From assembly GCA_030686995.1 (NCBI GenBank), contig CM060686.1, positions 76,769,757-76,833,756 on the forward strand: a stretch of 64,000 nt of DNA, given 5' to 3'. This DNA comes from Artemisia argyi (taxonomy: Eukaryota > Streptophyta > Magnoliopsida > Asterales > Asteraceae). The notes below the pieces were generated by a model. The model had not been told where the DNA came from and did not search any database. It saw only the letters and a program-made list of their open reading frames with translations. A program made the translations under genes and the position numbers. This document shows positions 1 through 11,127 of this stretch, in pieces (positions within the stretch are counted from its first letter, which is position 1; each line of letters opens with the position of its first letter).

Positions 1-2582
1 GTTGCTCCGAACATGGGAGACTTGAAGTCACTCCACCACCTAGGCGAGATTTATTAGTCACTTTACCGACTTGGCAAATATTTATTAGTCACTCCACCAT
101 GGCGAGATTTATTAAGGATGCTCTGAACATGAGAGACTTTATAACGTTGCTCCGAACAAGGGAGACTTTAAGTCTTAGAACGTACGGCACATTAAGTCTA
201 AAAGTTCAAGTCAAACGGTTCAAGAGTGCAAACAAGTTATAATGTCAAGACAAGTCAAAAAGTTCAGATAATAGTGTTCGTAAATAGTAAACAAGTTTGT
301 TTAAGTACGTTTTGCTTACGAGCATAAATAGTGAAACAAGAGTCTTTTAAGTTCATATAAGAGTACACAGTATTATTCATGCATCCACCCCAAAACGATT
401 AAAATAGTTAGAAAAGGGGGTTCGTGAATACTCACCTGATATAAGCGATATGATAACAAAAAGGTATGAACTAAAGTAAGGCGCGCACTCTATCCGCAAC
501 CTAAATGAATGATATGATCTACTTTAAATCATGAAATGATGAAAGGAATGTACATGCACATGTTCCCTATACCACTCTACTCTTTGTAAAAACACTTGTG
601 TTATCAAAATATATAATCCAAGAATTTGGAAAAATATTGCTATTAGAAAATATAATAAGCTAGTTGTAATATATATATACTTATATATATATATATTTAT
701 CGTATGTTTCCATGTTAGTGTTGAAATACTCGGATTGTAATCTTTGAAATGATGAAAACATACTCGTGATAACTAATACTACATTAGTTATAAAGCTTGG
801 TACTTAATATTACTTCTAGCTTGAAAATGTACTTCGTAGTTTTTGCGCCAAAATTTAATAAAAGCTGTCAAATATAAAGTGGTTTTAGCCGATATTCAAA
901 CGTGTATATCTTTGTCGTTACTTGTCCGTTTTACTTGTTCTTTATGTCCACGGTTACGTCTTAGTATGTAGTAATATATTTTGGAAAGCTCGGCTCCTCC
1001 GGGTTACGTCTAAAGCCTCTTTTTGACCGACGAAAAACGTCCAACAGCAACTAATTTCCAGAAAATACTTTTCGTCAACAATCTTGCAAAAATCATAACT
1101 CCTTCGTTATAGACTCTTTTTAATCCGTTCTTTCGCCTACGGATTCGTTTTTGAAAGTATTTTCTAAAAATTTTGCCAAAGTTTCCTTGGTGTTTACTGA
1201 TTTTCCAGATTTTTACAAAACGGGACAGCATGTCTAAAATAGGTTCCAAATCAAGTTTTCAAGGTTAAAAACTAATTTCTACCATCACCAAACCTCTTGT
1301 AATCACCACATGACTAATCTAATCTTACCATACACCTTCTTAGGGTGCCATGGGATCCTAACCAAGTTATTAGAGCTAGGGGATTCATAACAAATAAGTT
1401 AGGGTTTGTATGTTTGTTTTTAGCCAAAATAAAGTGTGGTATAGCTACTTGTACATGGTTTTTAGCATGATACTTATGTAATACATGTAAAAATAGGATG
1501 ATCCATGAAAAAATAAAGATGAAAACTTACTTGACAAAATGAGATGATTATAGGATGATTATGCTTGATGTTCTTGTGTTTTTGTTGCTTGATTCTTGAT
1601 TAGGCTTGTAAAAGGAACAAGTTTAGTGTTTTAACTTATGAAAAATGATCACTTGAGCTAATTATGGTGGTTTGGTCGTGGTTTACTAGGGAAGAAGAAG
1701 AGATGAGATGAAAATTGTTCTTGCTAAAAAGTGAATTATGATTTTGGAATTTTTGGTAAAGTTAGGTTTTAAGGTTTATTAGTTAAATACTTAGGAGTTA
1801 ATGCTAGGGGTTAAAAGGGTGTCTCATGGGCTGGTTTTGGGTGTGAAAAGGAGTAGCCAAAACGGTTTTGATCACTTAGAAAATATAGTGTAGCGTTAAG
1901 TGTTATTACGCGTTATTCGTTAAAATCGGGTACCGGTTTTAATAGCAATAAACGTTCACGAAGTTAACCGGGATGAAATAAAAGTCATAATAATGTTAAA
2001 AACATATTAAAAATATGTTGGGTACATTTACTGAGTGATCGGGTGATTATTGTTTAGTTTTCACGAAAACCGTCGTTATATTCATACGCGTACGTTCTAA
2101 ATAAAATAAATTTCCAAAATACTGGGTAACTGAATGTTATAACTTTTATGATGTTAAAATGGATATAAAAATATGTCGGGACCATTGTGGGAATATTTAG
2201 ATATATTCGTCGTGTATAAACCGGGTGTTAACGTTTAATTATAAATACTTACACGTAAAACGTTAAATATACTAAATATATTAATTTGAGAATCCTAAGA
2301 GTGGTATAGCATGTAAATGACATTATGATGATATGCAGACTATTCTAGTCCGTATGAGAGGTCCTTACTGATAATGCACGTGAATAGTGGAATTTCTTCC
2401 GGAATGAATAGTGTTCTGTGAATAGTAAAATTTTCAAATGTTTCTCAGAATATCAAACGGACATCAAAAACGATGAATAGTAAAATAATGAATAGTGTTT
2501 TGATGAATAGTAATCGATGAATAGTGAATTTCCAAAGTTGAAAAAAAATAAACGTAGACGTGGAAAATATCGGGTTGTTACA
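1..2582 (-). mobile_element. Tekay-like Gypsy LTR, cut by the window edge
   Basis: On the minus strand this begins TGTAACAACCCG at 2582, the usual opening of long Tekay/Del-type chromovirus LTRs, and it ends abruptly an Athila-like gag reading frame at 2583. It contains a run of scattered GAATAGT units (about 2383-2526) that also occur at the same end of the solo LTR at 24696-27790. No protein is encoded; small reading frames here are chance. The other end lies outside the window, so LTR, solo LTR or full element cannot be told apart. The clade is inferred from length and termini only. Confidence 0.65.
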
Positions 2583-3443
2583 GTAGCGATACACACCCTT
2601 AGGGTGGAAATATGCCACGTGAGGTGAAGGGGGTGAGTGAATGGCTTCCTTCATCCTAAAACTACCCGGATAATACTGGTCGATGGGTGGGTCGGTTCTT
2701 CTTTTGTCTCCTAGATATAAATCTAAAGATGGAAAGTCATGTAAAGATTGAGGTTCCGGTTTATCAACACTTGGAAATTCCTTAGAACTAGGTCTAAGGT
2801 TATCATTACAAGTATTCAAACCTATATCCTCAAGTGGTGCTTGGTCTAAGGGCTCTACCTCTATTGGGATTCCTAAAGTCTCTTCTACTTCTTCCGGATA
2901 AGTCACGGGCGGTGTATGTGCCTCAAATGATGGTAGGACTTATGGGGTACTTTGTGGGCTTGGATTTTCCACCTCATCCTCCATTGTCTCTAGATTACCT
3001 ATGTGTTTGTTTTGTACTACGATATTAGGTGCCATCCACTTAGGTATCTCAACATGAGCATATTCATCCCCCAACAAACTTGTTTCATGATCCTTCAAAT
3101 TTGTTGTCAATTGATTTGTTATGTTGTTTTTTGGGTTGTCTACTCTATAATAATATTGGGCACAATCTTCTATGGCATCCCATGCTTCTTCAGCATTTAA
3201 TTCCCTAAGATCCCCGTTGGCAAAATCATCAATGTACCATTGGTAATACGGGTGGACACTATAGTAAAAGATTTGAGTTAGGTACCATAGATCAAAATCA
3301 TGATGAGGGACTATTCGGAGTAAATTTTTAAAACGAGTCCATGCATCATAGATAGGTTCATCTCGATATTGGTTGAACATCAAGATGTCATTAGGAGTGA
3401 ATGGGTTTCGTTGTCGGTAGTATGGTGGATTCGCGTTCACCAT
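2583..3443 (-). pseudogene. Athila-like gag fragment, shortened and truncated
   Basis: Remnant of a retrotransposon capsid gene. The frame starts at the ATG at 3443, in the same leader context as the longer gag that starts at 48350. It reaches the conserved NDILMF...DAWTRFKNLLRIVPHH block within about 20 residues, so roughly the first 150 residues of the normal gag are absent. One in-frame TAA lies at 2940-2942; the same frame continues beyond it as an acidic region until it meets the Tekay-like LTR at 2582. The upstream minus-strand primer-binding site and LTR show it belongs to the element whose 5' LTR is 3628-5349. Not functional as it stands. Confidence 0.7.
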
Positions 3444-3601
3444 AATGGTGAATGGAAGATTCAATGGAAAGGTTTTTACGAACAAAGACACTAAGAAAAG
3501 ATAGACTAAAGAAAGCTAATAAAATGAAAATAAAAATCTCACTAAAAAGGAATCTAATGAGTAGACCTAATCAAAATAAAATTCAACCTAAGCAATAACT
3601 A

Positions 3602-3621
3602 TTCCCCAAGCTACGGCACCA
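3602..3621 (-). other. Primer-binding site of Athila-like element
   Basis: On the minus strand, TGGTGCCGTAGCTTGGGGAA lies six bases inside the LTR end at 3628. It matches the tRNA-Asp-type site TGGCGCCGTTGCCGGGGA that is common in Athila/Tat elements, with several substitutions. It fixes the orientation of the LTR at 3628-5349 as the 5' LTR of a minus-strand element. Confidence 0.6.
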
Positions 3622-3627
3622 AAAACT

Positions 3628-5349
3628 TGATATGCGGGAATTGCGCCCTCGCAACAGGTTTTACCTCTCAAGGGATCTCGAGAAGCTTACAACCCCCACC
3701 AGGCAGTGTACCTGGTCGTTGTAGTATAGTATAGTGACAAGTACCGGGGGATTGATCGTTCAACTCAGGAATAGTGTCGTTAGGATTGACATTAATCTAA
3801 CTAGGTCTAAAGGTGAAGGATGATTCTTTTTGTGTTTTTATATTTTACGAAAAGCAGGTCAAAATCTTGGGTATTGGAAGGAGGGGCGGAATTAGTTGCT
3901 AATCAACTAACCCAAAAGCTACTAATTAAACTAATGTGCAAGAAAAATAGACTAAGGTTCTACAAGATAAGTGAAGCATGTCTACCTATGATATGTTACT
4001 CCTTGCTAGCTATCCAATTCTACCTATTGAATTGTCACACCTTGTTTTAATTGACGGGTTGTATTCCTTAATACCATTCGTAGGGCCGTGTACGATCTTC
4101 CCTAACTCTATAAGCTCCTACTTCACTCCTATATCGAGCTATTAAAAGCTCCTAACATGGGATCATTAGAATTCACTTATGCATTAAATACAACCATTAA
4201 ATCGTAGTACACCTCCGATCATGTTTCTTAAGACGTTCAAGCAAGTTACCCATTGGAAGTCTGCCAGTTTTCTTAAGCCTAACATCAAATTCAATCAACC
4301 AAACAAGAGACAATAGGAATCAAGAATTATAAGCTAAATCAACTACATCTATTGAAGTTTTCACACCTTAATTGATGAAGATAGACTCAAACATCAACAA
4401 AGACATCAATAAGATCTAATCGATTATATACAAGTTTCACACAATCATAAGTAGACATAAGATGAATTAGCCAAGCATAAATAATGAAGAACAGGCAACA
4501 ATAATGATAATTGAAGACATGAATTAAGATAGAATCACCAAACCATTACAAGATGTTTATGGAGTGATTGAAACCCTCTAAGTTGCTGGAAAAACACCTA
4601 CCTAAACCCAGGAATCGACCTTAGGGTTTAGGGCTTGCAAAAAGTGAGGTAATAAGGTTATATTTATAGGCAGATTTTCTGTCGGCCCATCTTGACGGTG
4701 TCAGCTCGTTAAACATGACGGCATCATGACCATTTTTTCACCAAATCAAATATTTTTTCGTCCCGATCGTTTTCGTTTTTGAATCTCTTAAATCCAAGTT
4801 CGTATGCAAAAGTTATGGCCAAAACAGTGTCAGCTACTCTGCGCGTAAGTTATGATTGTCTTGATCAACATGCGACGATTTTACTAAGGTTTCTTCTTGT
4901 GTAAGCCTTCTTCCTGACGCCGTCACTCTAAATCATCTTACATGTTCAGGTTCAACCCTGACGCCGTCATGTATAAACGTGTTCTGGGCCGTTACATGTA
5001 ACGTGCTCTTGACGGCCTTGGTGACGCCGTCATGTACAAATGCCTTGAAATCTTTCTGGCCCGTGACGTACAACTTGAATTATCCACCTCTTTATCAATG
5101 AGTGACGGCGTCACCTTGTAGAGCTTGACGCCGTCAGGTACTGTTTCCAGTATGGATTCTTGATTTTCTCGTTTTCTTCATTCTTGAGCATAAAAACGTC
5201 CAAAAAGATCCAAAATGCTTCATATTCCAGAAATCACGTCCCAAGTACCTAAAATGACAAAAGGAACGATTTAGGGCAATATTTGATCAAATAATCACGG
5301 TTTAGGGCTTAAATGACCCCCTAAAAGCGGTACACTTTTTGCTTCATCA
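3628..5349 (-). mobile_element. Athila-like LTR (5' LTR of a minus-strand element)
   Basis: Bounded by TGAT...ATCA ends, about 1.72 kb. It shares the block around AATTGCGCCCTCGC, the GTACCTGGTCGTTGTAGTATAG block and the end ...AAATGACCCCCTAAAAG with the LTRs of the 15546-60238 array, but is longer and clearly diverged. On the minus strand, U3 carries many TGACG dyads (plus coordinates 4680-5145) just upstream of a TATA box at 4661-4668. The interior follows on the left (primer site, gag fragment). The other LTR is outside the window, so the target duplication (candidate ctagg at 5350) cannot be confirmed. Confidence 0.7.
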
Positions 5350-5490
5350 CTAGGTTTGACGAAGGATCTGGCTGAAGTTCTCAGAAACGCTTTGGCGGCA
5401 GCAATTTGAGATAAGGCAAAGCAAGAAAACCCTTGGGAAGATAAAGACTCATTAAGAGCAGGGAAAGCAACTTGCATGTACAAAAGTTAT
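5350..5490 (-). other. Coding-like flank, not recognised
   Basis: Directly outside the Athila-like LTR, the minus strand reads about 45 codons without a stop and with ordinary protein composition (contains ALSQIAAAKAFLRTSARSF). It could be an exon remnant of a host gene into which the element inserted. A possible splice acceptor, TGCAAG, lies at its upstream end. I do not recognise the protein, and the reading frame continues by chance into the LTR. Low confidence. Confidence 0.25.
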
Positions 5491-6177
5491 CAGCACAATT
5501 AATGCAGGTTTTCTGACCAGGCTTAAATTTATATTAAGTCTCGTCTACCTATGGTCTACCTTATGCACTCACGGGCAATGTACCCGGTCGTGTGTAGTGT
5601 AGTATTTGGTAAAGTCAAGGTCATCCCAAGAGCTATGTGTATCGAGATTCTAACTTAAGTCTATGTCATGATTTTTAAATGGGTTTATGATTTGTTGAAT
5701 AATTAAACTAAATAAACTGAAATGAAATGCAGAAAGTAAATAGAGTTGTAAACAGTAATGAGAAAATGTACTAGCCTAGTTGTTCACCCTACATGGTTAT
5801 GACTATGTTTTCTAATAAAACTTCATATTGCTTCAAGTGGGGCATAAAATTCGCTGGACTCCTGTGGTCAATTCGTCTAGCCTATCTCCCTAGAGTCCGT
5901 CTAGGACACCAAAGGTCTGGATCCTTATGGCTGTTAAAGCTTATAGGTAAACTAGTTTGAGTCATTAAGCACCACTACAAGCTATATTAATTCTTTGTGT
6001 GATCCGGCCCCTCGGATCTTTAGACCACACATCTAATTTCTTAAGTTCATCTATCCCGGAGGGTGATCCTATGGTCAATTCACACACAAGGGATTTGGTA
6101 GTTCTATTGTCAATTCTTGCCAACCCTTGCAACCTACTACTCTAGGGTCCTTTGGTCAATTCTCCTAGTGTAATACG

Positions 6178-6585
6178 CAAGGTTGCAAAAATCGCTAGAC
6201 GGTAGCTGGGTGGCCAGGTACCACCAAGCGTTTAATCGGTTAGGCGGGGATTAATCGAGGATTAATCGAATTGGATTTTCTATATATAAAATTATAGAAT
6301 TTTGAAACTATATGTTCTATTTTGCCGATCTAGCCAATTTTATTTTCCCATTTGGCCAATTTATGCCCGATTTTGCCGATTTGTATCTGATTTGGCAGAT
6401 TTTTATCCGTAACCGAGTTGGCCGATTTTACCGATTTAGCCGATTTATGCTTGATTTGGACGATTTATGCCGATTTTTTACCAAACCGATTAATATGGTT
6501 GATTATTGAAAATCGAGGCTGTTAACCCCCGCCTAGCGATTAATCGCCAATTAATTGGCTGTCTAGGCTGAGTTTTGCAACAGAG
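6178..6585. mobile_element. hAT-type MITE
   Basis: A 408-bp non-coding element flanked by perfect 8-bp duplications GTAATACG (6170-6177 and 6586-6593), the hallmark of hAT insertions. Terminal inverted repeats are imperfect: CAAGGTTGCAAAAATC on the left and CTCTGTTGCAAAACTC on the right strand, followed by related GCTAGACGG/GCCTAGACAG segments. The middle is a degenerate array of CCGATTT/GCCGATTTA units and ATTAATCG segments. No transposase is present, so it depended on an autonomous hAT element. It sits inside the Athila-type LTR. Confidence 0.8.
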
Positions 6586-6905
6586 GTAATACGTACAACC
6601 GGTCTTCAAAACTACCAAAACTAGAGGATCTATCGAATAACTAAGCATGCACACACTAGAAACAATATTAAAAGCATGAAAAAATAATCAACACAATATA
6701 GGAATCATAACTAGGCTAGCACCAAAGGTGCTTAGCTGATCATATTAAAAAGTATAGCTGATTCAATGTTTTGCATGTAAATGAAAGACATGGAATCGTA
6801 AAAGTAAATTGAAAATGAATTGCTAAAACTTATGATGTTATGTCGTGATCTCTCCCTTGGAAATACTCCGTATGCTGTTGTAGATCGACCTTCTAAAGCC
6901 TCTCA

Positions 6906-9900
6906 TGTAACAACCCACAAAATCTTATCACTATCATTTCCATTACAAATACCTATAGTAGGTATTTCACAGGTAAATTTTTTCTTTTTATGTGCATTCA
7001 TTACTTACATGACTCTCTAGGCCTACTCACGTACTCACACTAGCCAAATAACTCAACACTCACATCCTATAAACCCCTGGTATGTCAAGCATAAGATCAC
7101 AACAACACCATAATAAGTAATCTACCAATCTAATACAATAATCATATCACAAAACCCTAATGAACCTTAATTAAGCCCTAATTAGGTCTATGTGCTTACT
7201 AAGCCATATATGCTTAACTAAACTAGTTTGAAAGTTTCCAAGGATTAGGTATGAGTTACCTTAGGAAAATTATGATAACTTAGGACCCTTAGGTACTAGT
7301 ACAACCCATTATAGCTTAGGTACAAGTCCCTTAAGCATCAAATCATAATTAGGTCGTAACTTCCCAGAATTAGGTCTAAACTATCTCAAAACTTCACCAT
7401 AAGCCACCACCACTTAGTATAAGTTTCTTAAGACCTAGAATTAGTTATTAGGCACTCATAGGACCTTAACCTAGGCACTTAACTCTAGGATGAACCCTAA
7501 TCTCTTACTAAGTAAAACTAGGTCATTTACGTCGCGAAACTAGGTCAAACCTTCCCAAATCTTTCCCATAAGCTACCACCACATAGTATAAGCCCCTTTA
7601 GGACTTAGGATTAGTCACTAAACACTCTTAGGAACCTAACCTAGGCACAAAACCCTTGATATAAACCCTAAACTCTCACAAGACAAAACTAGGTCTAAAC
7701 TTAATCTAAACTAGTAAAACCTAAACATAAGCACCTCAACCTAGCACCCTAGCACCTTACCTTGAACAAGCACACACCCTAGCACCCACACAAGTAGGTG
7801 CATCACCTAATTGTCACCACCTTTCTCCCTCAGCCTCTCACCACCACAACCGGGCTACTAGCGCCCCCTACCTACACCATAGCTCCTCCTCGTCACCTCC
7901 TAGACCTAACACACCATCCTATAGCCTTGCTTACTCAACCCCCCCCCCCCTCCTTGACACCTATGCACCCGTTTTCACTCTTACCGCCTCTACGCACCCT
8001 ATAAATACCCCCTCCTCCCTCCATTCTTCTCGACACCATTTCTTCTCTTTACCTCACATTAGTTCAGTATTATTGAGTCCATAGGAGTCCTTGAAGTCGA
8101 GTAACGAAGCTTTTGTAGTGTCAAGTTGTGGTTTTGGCCGAGAGAAACCATAGAACCCTTGTTAGCCCTCCCTTTGGTTATGTAAGACTCTAATCTGGTT
8201 TCTTTAGCTTTAGCTTAGTCTTAGGATAGTAATAGGATGCCTTAGTTCCCATAGGAACCCTTTCCTAAGCCTTGAACCATTTCATTTATTAGTTTTCTTT
8301 TTAAAACCCTAAATAGAGTCGAATTTCCTTTAACATGCTATAAGCCCTTTAAATAAGCTATAATCTGATTTAGGTAACTTAGATAAGCTAATATTAGTTA
8401 AACATAAGCTAAGAAACTTAGTTATTATATAAAAACATAGTTTACTTAAATTTAGGACTAGTTTTGTAGTTACATGCATAGGGGTATATATTGTAAATTC
8501 CTGAAACTATAAAGTCTAGGGACTATTTTTGACATTTACTAGAAGTTATTAGTGCAAGGACTCATTTTGCAAAGTTTTGAAACCTTAGGATAGAAATTAA
8601 AATAAATTATAAACTAAAAAGGACTAGTTATGCAAATATTATAAAGTTAAGGATAAAATGGTAAATAATGAAAATTAGTATAGTTTAAGGATTATTTTTG
8701 TCATTTTCTCAAAATATAGAAGTTTAGGGACTAATTGTGTCAAGTATAGATAGTTATAAATATAAGTAATATAAGTATAATAAAGTATAGGGTAGAAAGT
8801 ATAAATATATAAACTATAAGGGTATAAAGTAAAAATATTATATAAATATAAAACTTATTTAAAGTTAGAAGCATAACACAATACTAGGGAGCTTCATGTG
8901 AGGAGTACTATGTGGGTATTTCGTTTTGACGAGTTTGCTAGGTTTACGAATTAAAGTGCCCTGGCTCCTCAAACGATTATTGCATGTACTTCTGGATTAT
9001 GATGGCCCGAACGGTGTTACGTTATAACTAAACTTAATAACAACATGGCTCAATAGTAGGGAACTTCACGTGAGGAGTATTAACTTCTGAATTATGATGG
9101 CCCGAACGGTATTATGTTCATAACATAATACAATAGTAGGGAGCTTCATGTGAGGAGTCATATACTTCTAGATTGTGATGGCCCGAACGGGGTTATGTTA
9201 TATCTAAAACATTAACGAACCTATGAATGATTACTTAAGAAACTTAAACGAGATAACTAAAAGCTTAACATACATCCAAACCCACAACACACCAGGATAC
9301 GTGAGTAAGGTAGTCTAGTTCCCGAGTCACTTTTTGCATCAATTAGATTTCCTTAAGCCCAGGTGAGTTCATAGCCTCATACTCTTTTTCTGTGAGTTTT
9401 CATAGCCTCACTTTTAAATGTTTTACAACCCTGTGAGGGGGATACATGCTTTAAACCGAATACAAGTCTTTTTCTTTGGTTATTGCACGAGTAAACTAAC
9501 TGCCACCACTACATAACTAAAATTCATGAATCTAATTGTTTGGGATATTTTACCCACACGAACGCGAATATAGTTGATAGATCTATTGGAGTTTGACAAC
9601 TCCTGTTGGTATTAACATCTCTTTAGATAGTACCAATAACTATTATATTTGAACCCACTGAAGGATTAACTTTGGCAAGTTATCCTTCCCATCCCCTCAT
9701 GGTCGGGTTTGCATCCCCCATGACCCTATTGTTAACGTGTGGTTCATGAGCTTAGTGCAACACACCCAACTCATGATAATTGTTCATGCATCACAATTAT
9801 CACACGCACACAACATTTTCCCAGATGGGTATAATAACAGAACCCAGGGAACTTGTATTCACTAACACTTAAACCTATGACTCTCACTCAACACCTAGTG

Positions 9901-10204
9901 TTGACTTTTAAGCATGTATTCTAGGTATACCACTTCTACAGAGATATGGCAGAAGGAGGCACTGAACTCGGAAGACTTTCAAACCAGTTTTCATTCAAAC
10001 ATAACTTAACACCTAGACTTTGGGACCTCATCAATAGTAAAAATATATCTTTTACTATAAAAACTCTGATAATTAAATGAATGATAACTAAATTTCTAAA
10101 AACGTCTCTTTTTGAGTCATTTTCTATTACAGTAACTGTGACTCCATGAAGTAATACCCCAAACACTTAATCCGCTGTGATCAATGAAAAATGGGGGTAT
10201 TGCA
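6906..10204 (+). mobile_element. Tekay-like solo LTR, plus orientation
   Basis: Begins TGTAACAACCC at 6906 and ends with GGGGGTATTGCA, a decayed form of the expected ...GGGGTGTTACA. Flanks are tctca (6901-6905) and tctaa (10205-10209), a TSD with one mismatch. It shares, in opposite orientation, the GGGAGCTTCATGTGAGGAG / GATGGCCCGAACGG segment with the solo LTR at 24696-27790. Here that segment occurs three times (about 8885-9195). A TATA box lies at about 7999-8006. No gag-pol is present; it is a recombination product of a full element. The reading frame at 7798-8004 is only proline-rich low complexity. Confidence 0.7.
8885..9195 (+). repeat. Triplicated LTR segment
   Basis: Within the solo LTR, a segment containing AGGGA(G/A)CTTCA(T/C)GTGAGGAGT and then GATGGCCCGAACGG occurs three times at about 100-bp spacing. 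The first unit carries an extra stretch. In the solo LTR at 24696-27790 the corresponding segment appears once, near 25748-25880 on the opposite strand, so this is a local amplification in one copy. Confidence 0.6.
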
Positions 10205-10354
10205 TCTAATCGTTCTCTGACTTTTTGTGGTGAGGAAGATATCTTAAGTGCAGAAATTAGGGCTGGTATATATAAGCCCATCAAGGCTACGACGTAACCT
10301 TGAGTTATGGTTAGACCATAGCTAGTGTAAACCTTGGACGATCTTATCAATTAA

Positions 10355-10650
10355 TAATAGTTACGGCGTAACTTAGAGGATTAGTTATGCCGTAATCTTT
10401 GGCGGCAACAACTACGTCTTAACCTTCTTCATGCATAGCTACGCCATAATCTTTTTAGGGTTTTCTTCTATGTCGTAATCTTCTTACTTAGTTAAGCCGT
10501 AATCTCATAAATATCTTGAACCCCATTCTCTGTAACGTTTACGCCGTAACCCCATTAGTTAGTTACGGCGTAACTTGCTTCACCATAAAATCTTCTAAGT
10601 CTTCAAATAGTTACGGTGTAATCTCATGTGGTAGTTACGCCGTAATCTAT
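10355..10650. repeat. Cluster of GTTACGGCGTAAC dyads
   Basis: Perfect 13-bp dyads GTTACGGCGTAAC lie at 10360-10372 and 10562-10574, with near-perfect relatives at 10537-10550 and 10633-10645 and several decayed copies between. They sit on the upstream side, read on the minus strand, of the TATA box at 10267-10275. That is the same arrangement as the TGACGCCGTCA dyads of the other Athila-like LTRs. The function is not known. Confidence 0.6.
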
Positions 10651-10660
10651 TTGATGTCAT

Positions 10661-11127
10661 CAACAATAAAGCAACTCTAGCCACCCAAGTGCACGTTTAC
10701 CTTACTTCTAGTTTGCTTCTAGTTTAGATATCACTATTCTCTTGTAACTAATAACAATGTATCTCTATAGTATATAAAGGGAGGTTAGTAATAATGATAA
10801 GCAATCGATTCCACCACTAGAACCTTCCTCCTCTTCTAAGTAGAATCTTCCTCTTCATAACTTGAAGACTAACATTTGTCATTATCAGGGATAGTATTCC
10901 ACAACTATCCCTCATAAAGCCTTCACCTTAACAACTAAGTGACTTATACAGTCGTAATGTACAAATGGGTATTACTAATTAACTCATGTCAAAATTGTGT
11001 AAACATGCCCTCATCTCTAATGAACATCAATTATTTTCATTTGCTCAAATTCTTGTTCATACAGCTCATGGTTTTGCATAAAAATATCAAACCAACATAC
11101 TTAATCATGGATTATGTTATTTGAATA
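10661..11127 (+). other. Unassigned stretch with a TATA-like box
   Basis: No recognisable coding sequence. A plus-strand TATA-like sequence TATATAAAG near 10770 is followed by a leader-like pyrimidine-rich run, suggesting another LTR or promoter remnant. The same unassigned sequence resumes at 15288 after the inserted element. Confidence 0.25.

Larger units (their letters stand above)
5500..10660 (-). mobile_element. Second Athila-type LTR, interrupted by two insertions
   Basis: The sequence 5500-6905 plus 10205-10660 follows the layout of the other Athila-like LTRs. Near its low end is GCAATGTACCCGGTCGTGTG followed by an AGTGTAGTATT block. At its high end, read on the minus strand, a cluster of ACGGCGT dyads lies upstream of a TATA box at 10267-10275. 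It is split by the hAT MITE (6178-6585) and the solo LTR (6906-10204). The exact ends were not found, and no primer-binding site or gag is visible, so it may be a solo or truncated LTR. Boundaries are approximate. Confidence 0.45.

Noticed and set aside
1010..1249. Lys/Arg-rich minus-strand frame of 79 codons
   Set aside because: Inside the Tekay-like LTR, no start context or motif, not seen in the related solo LTRs.
7798..8004. Proline/threonine-rich 68-codon frame
   Set aside because: Lies in the C-rich U3 of a Tekay-like LTR just before its TATA box; low complexity, no partner in related LTRs.
10355..10650. CRISPR-like spaced short repeats
   Set aside because: Spacing is irregular, repeats are palindromic and decayed, and the setting is a plant LTR with a TATA box; not a CRISPR array.
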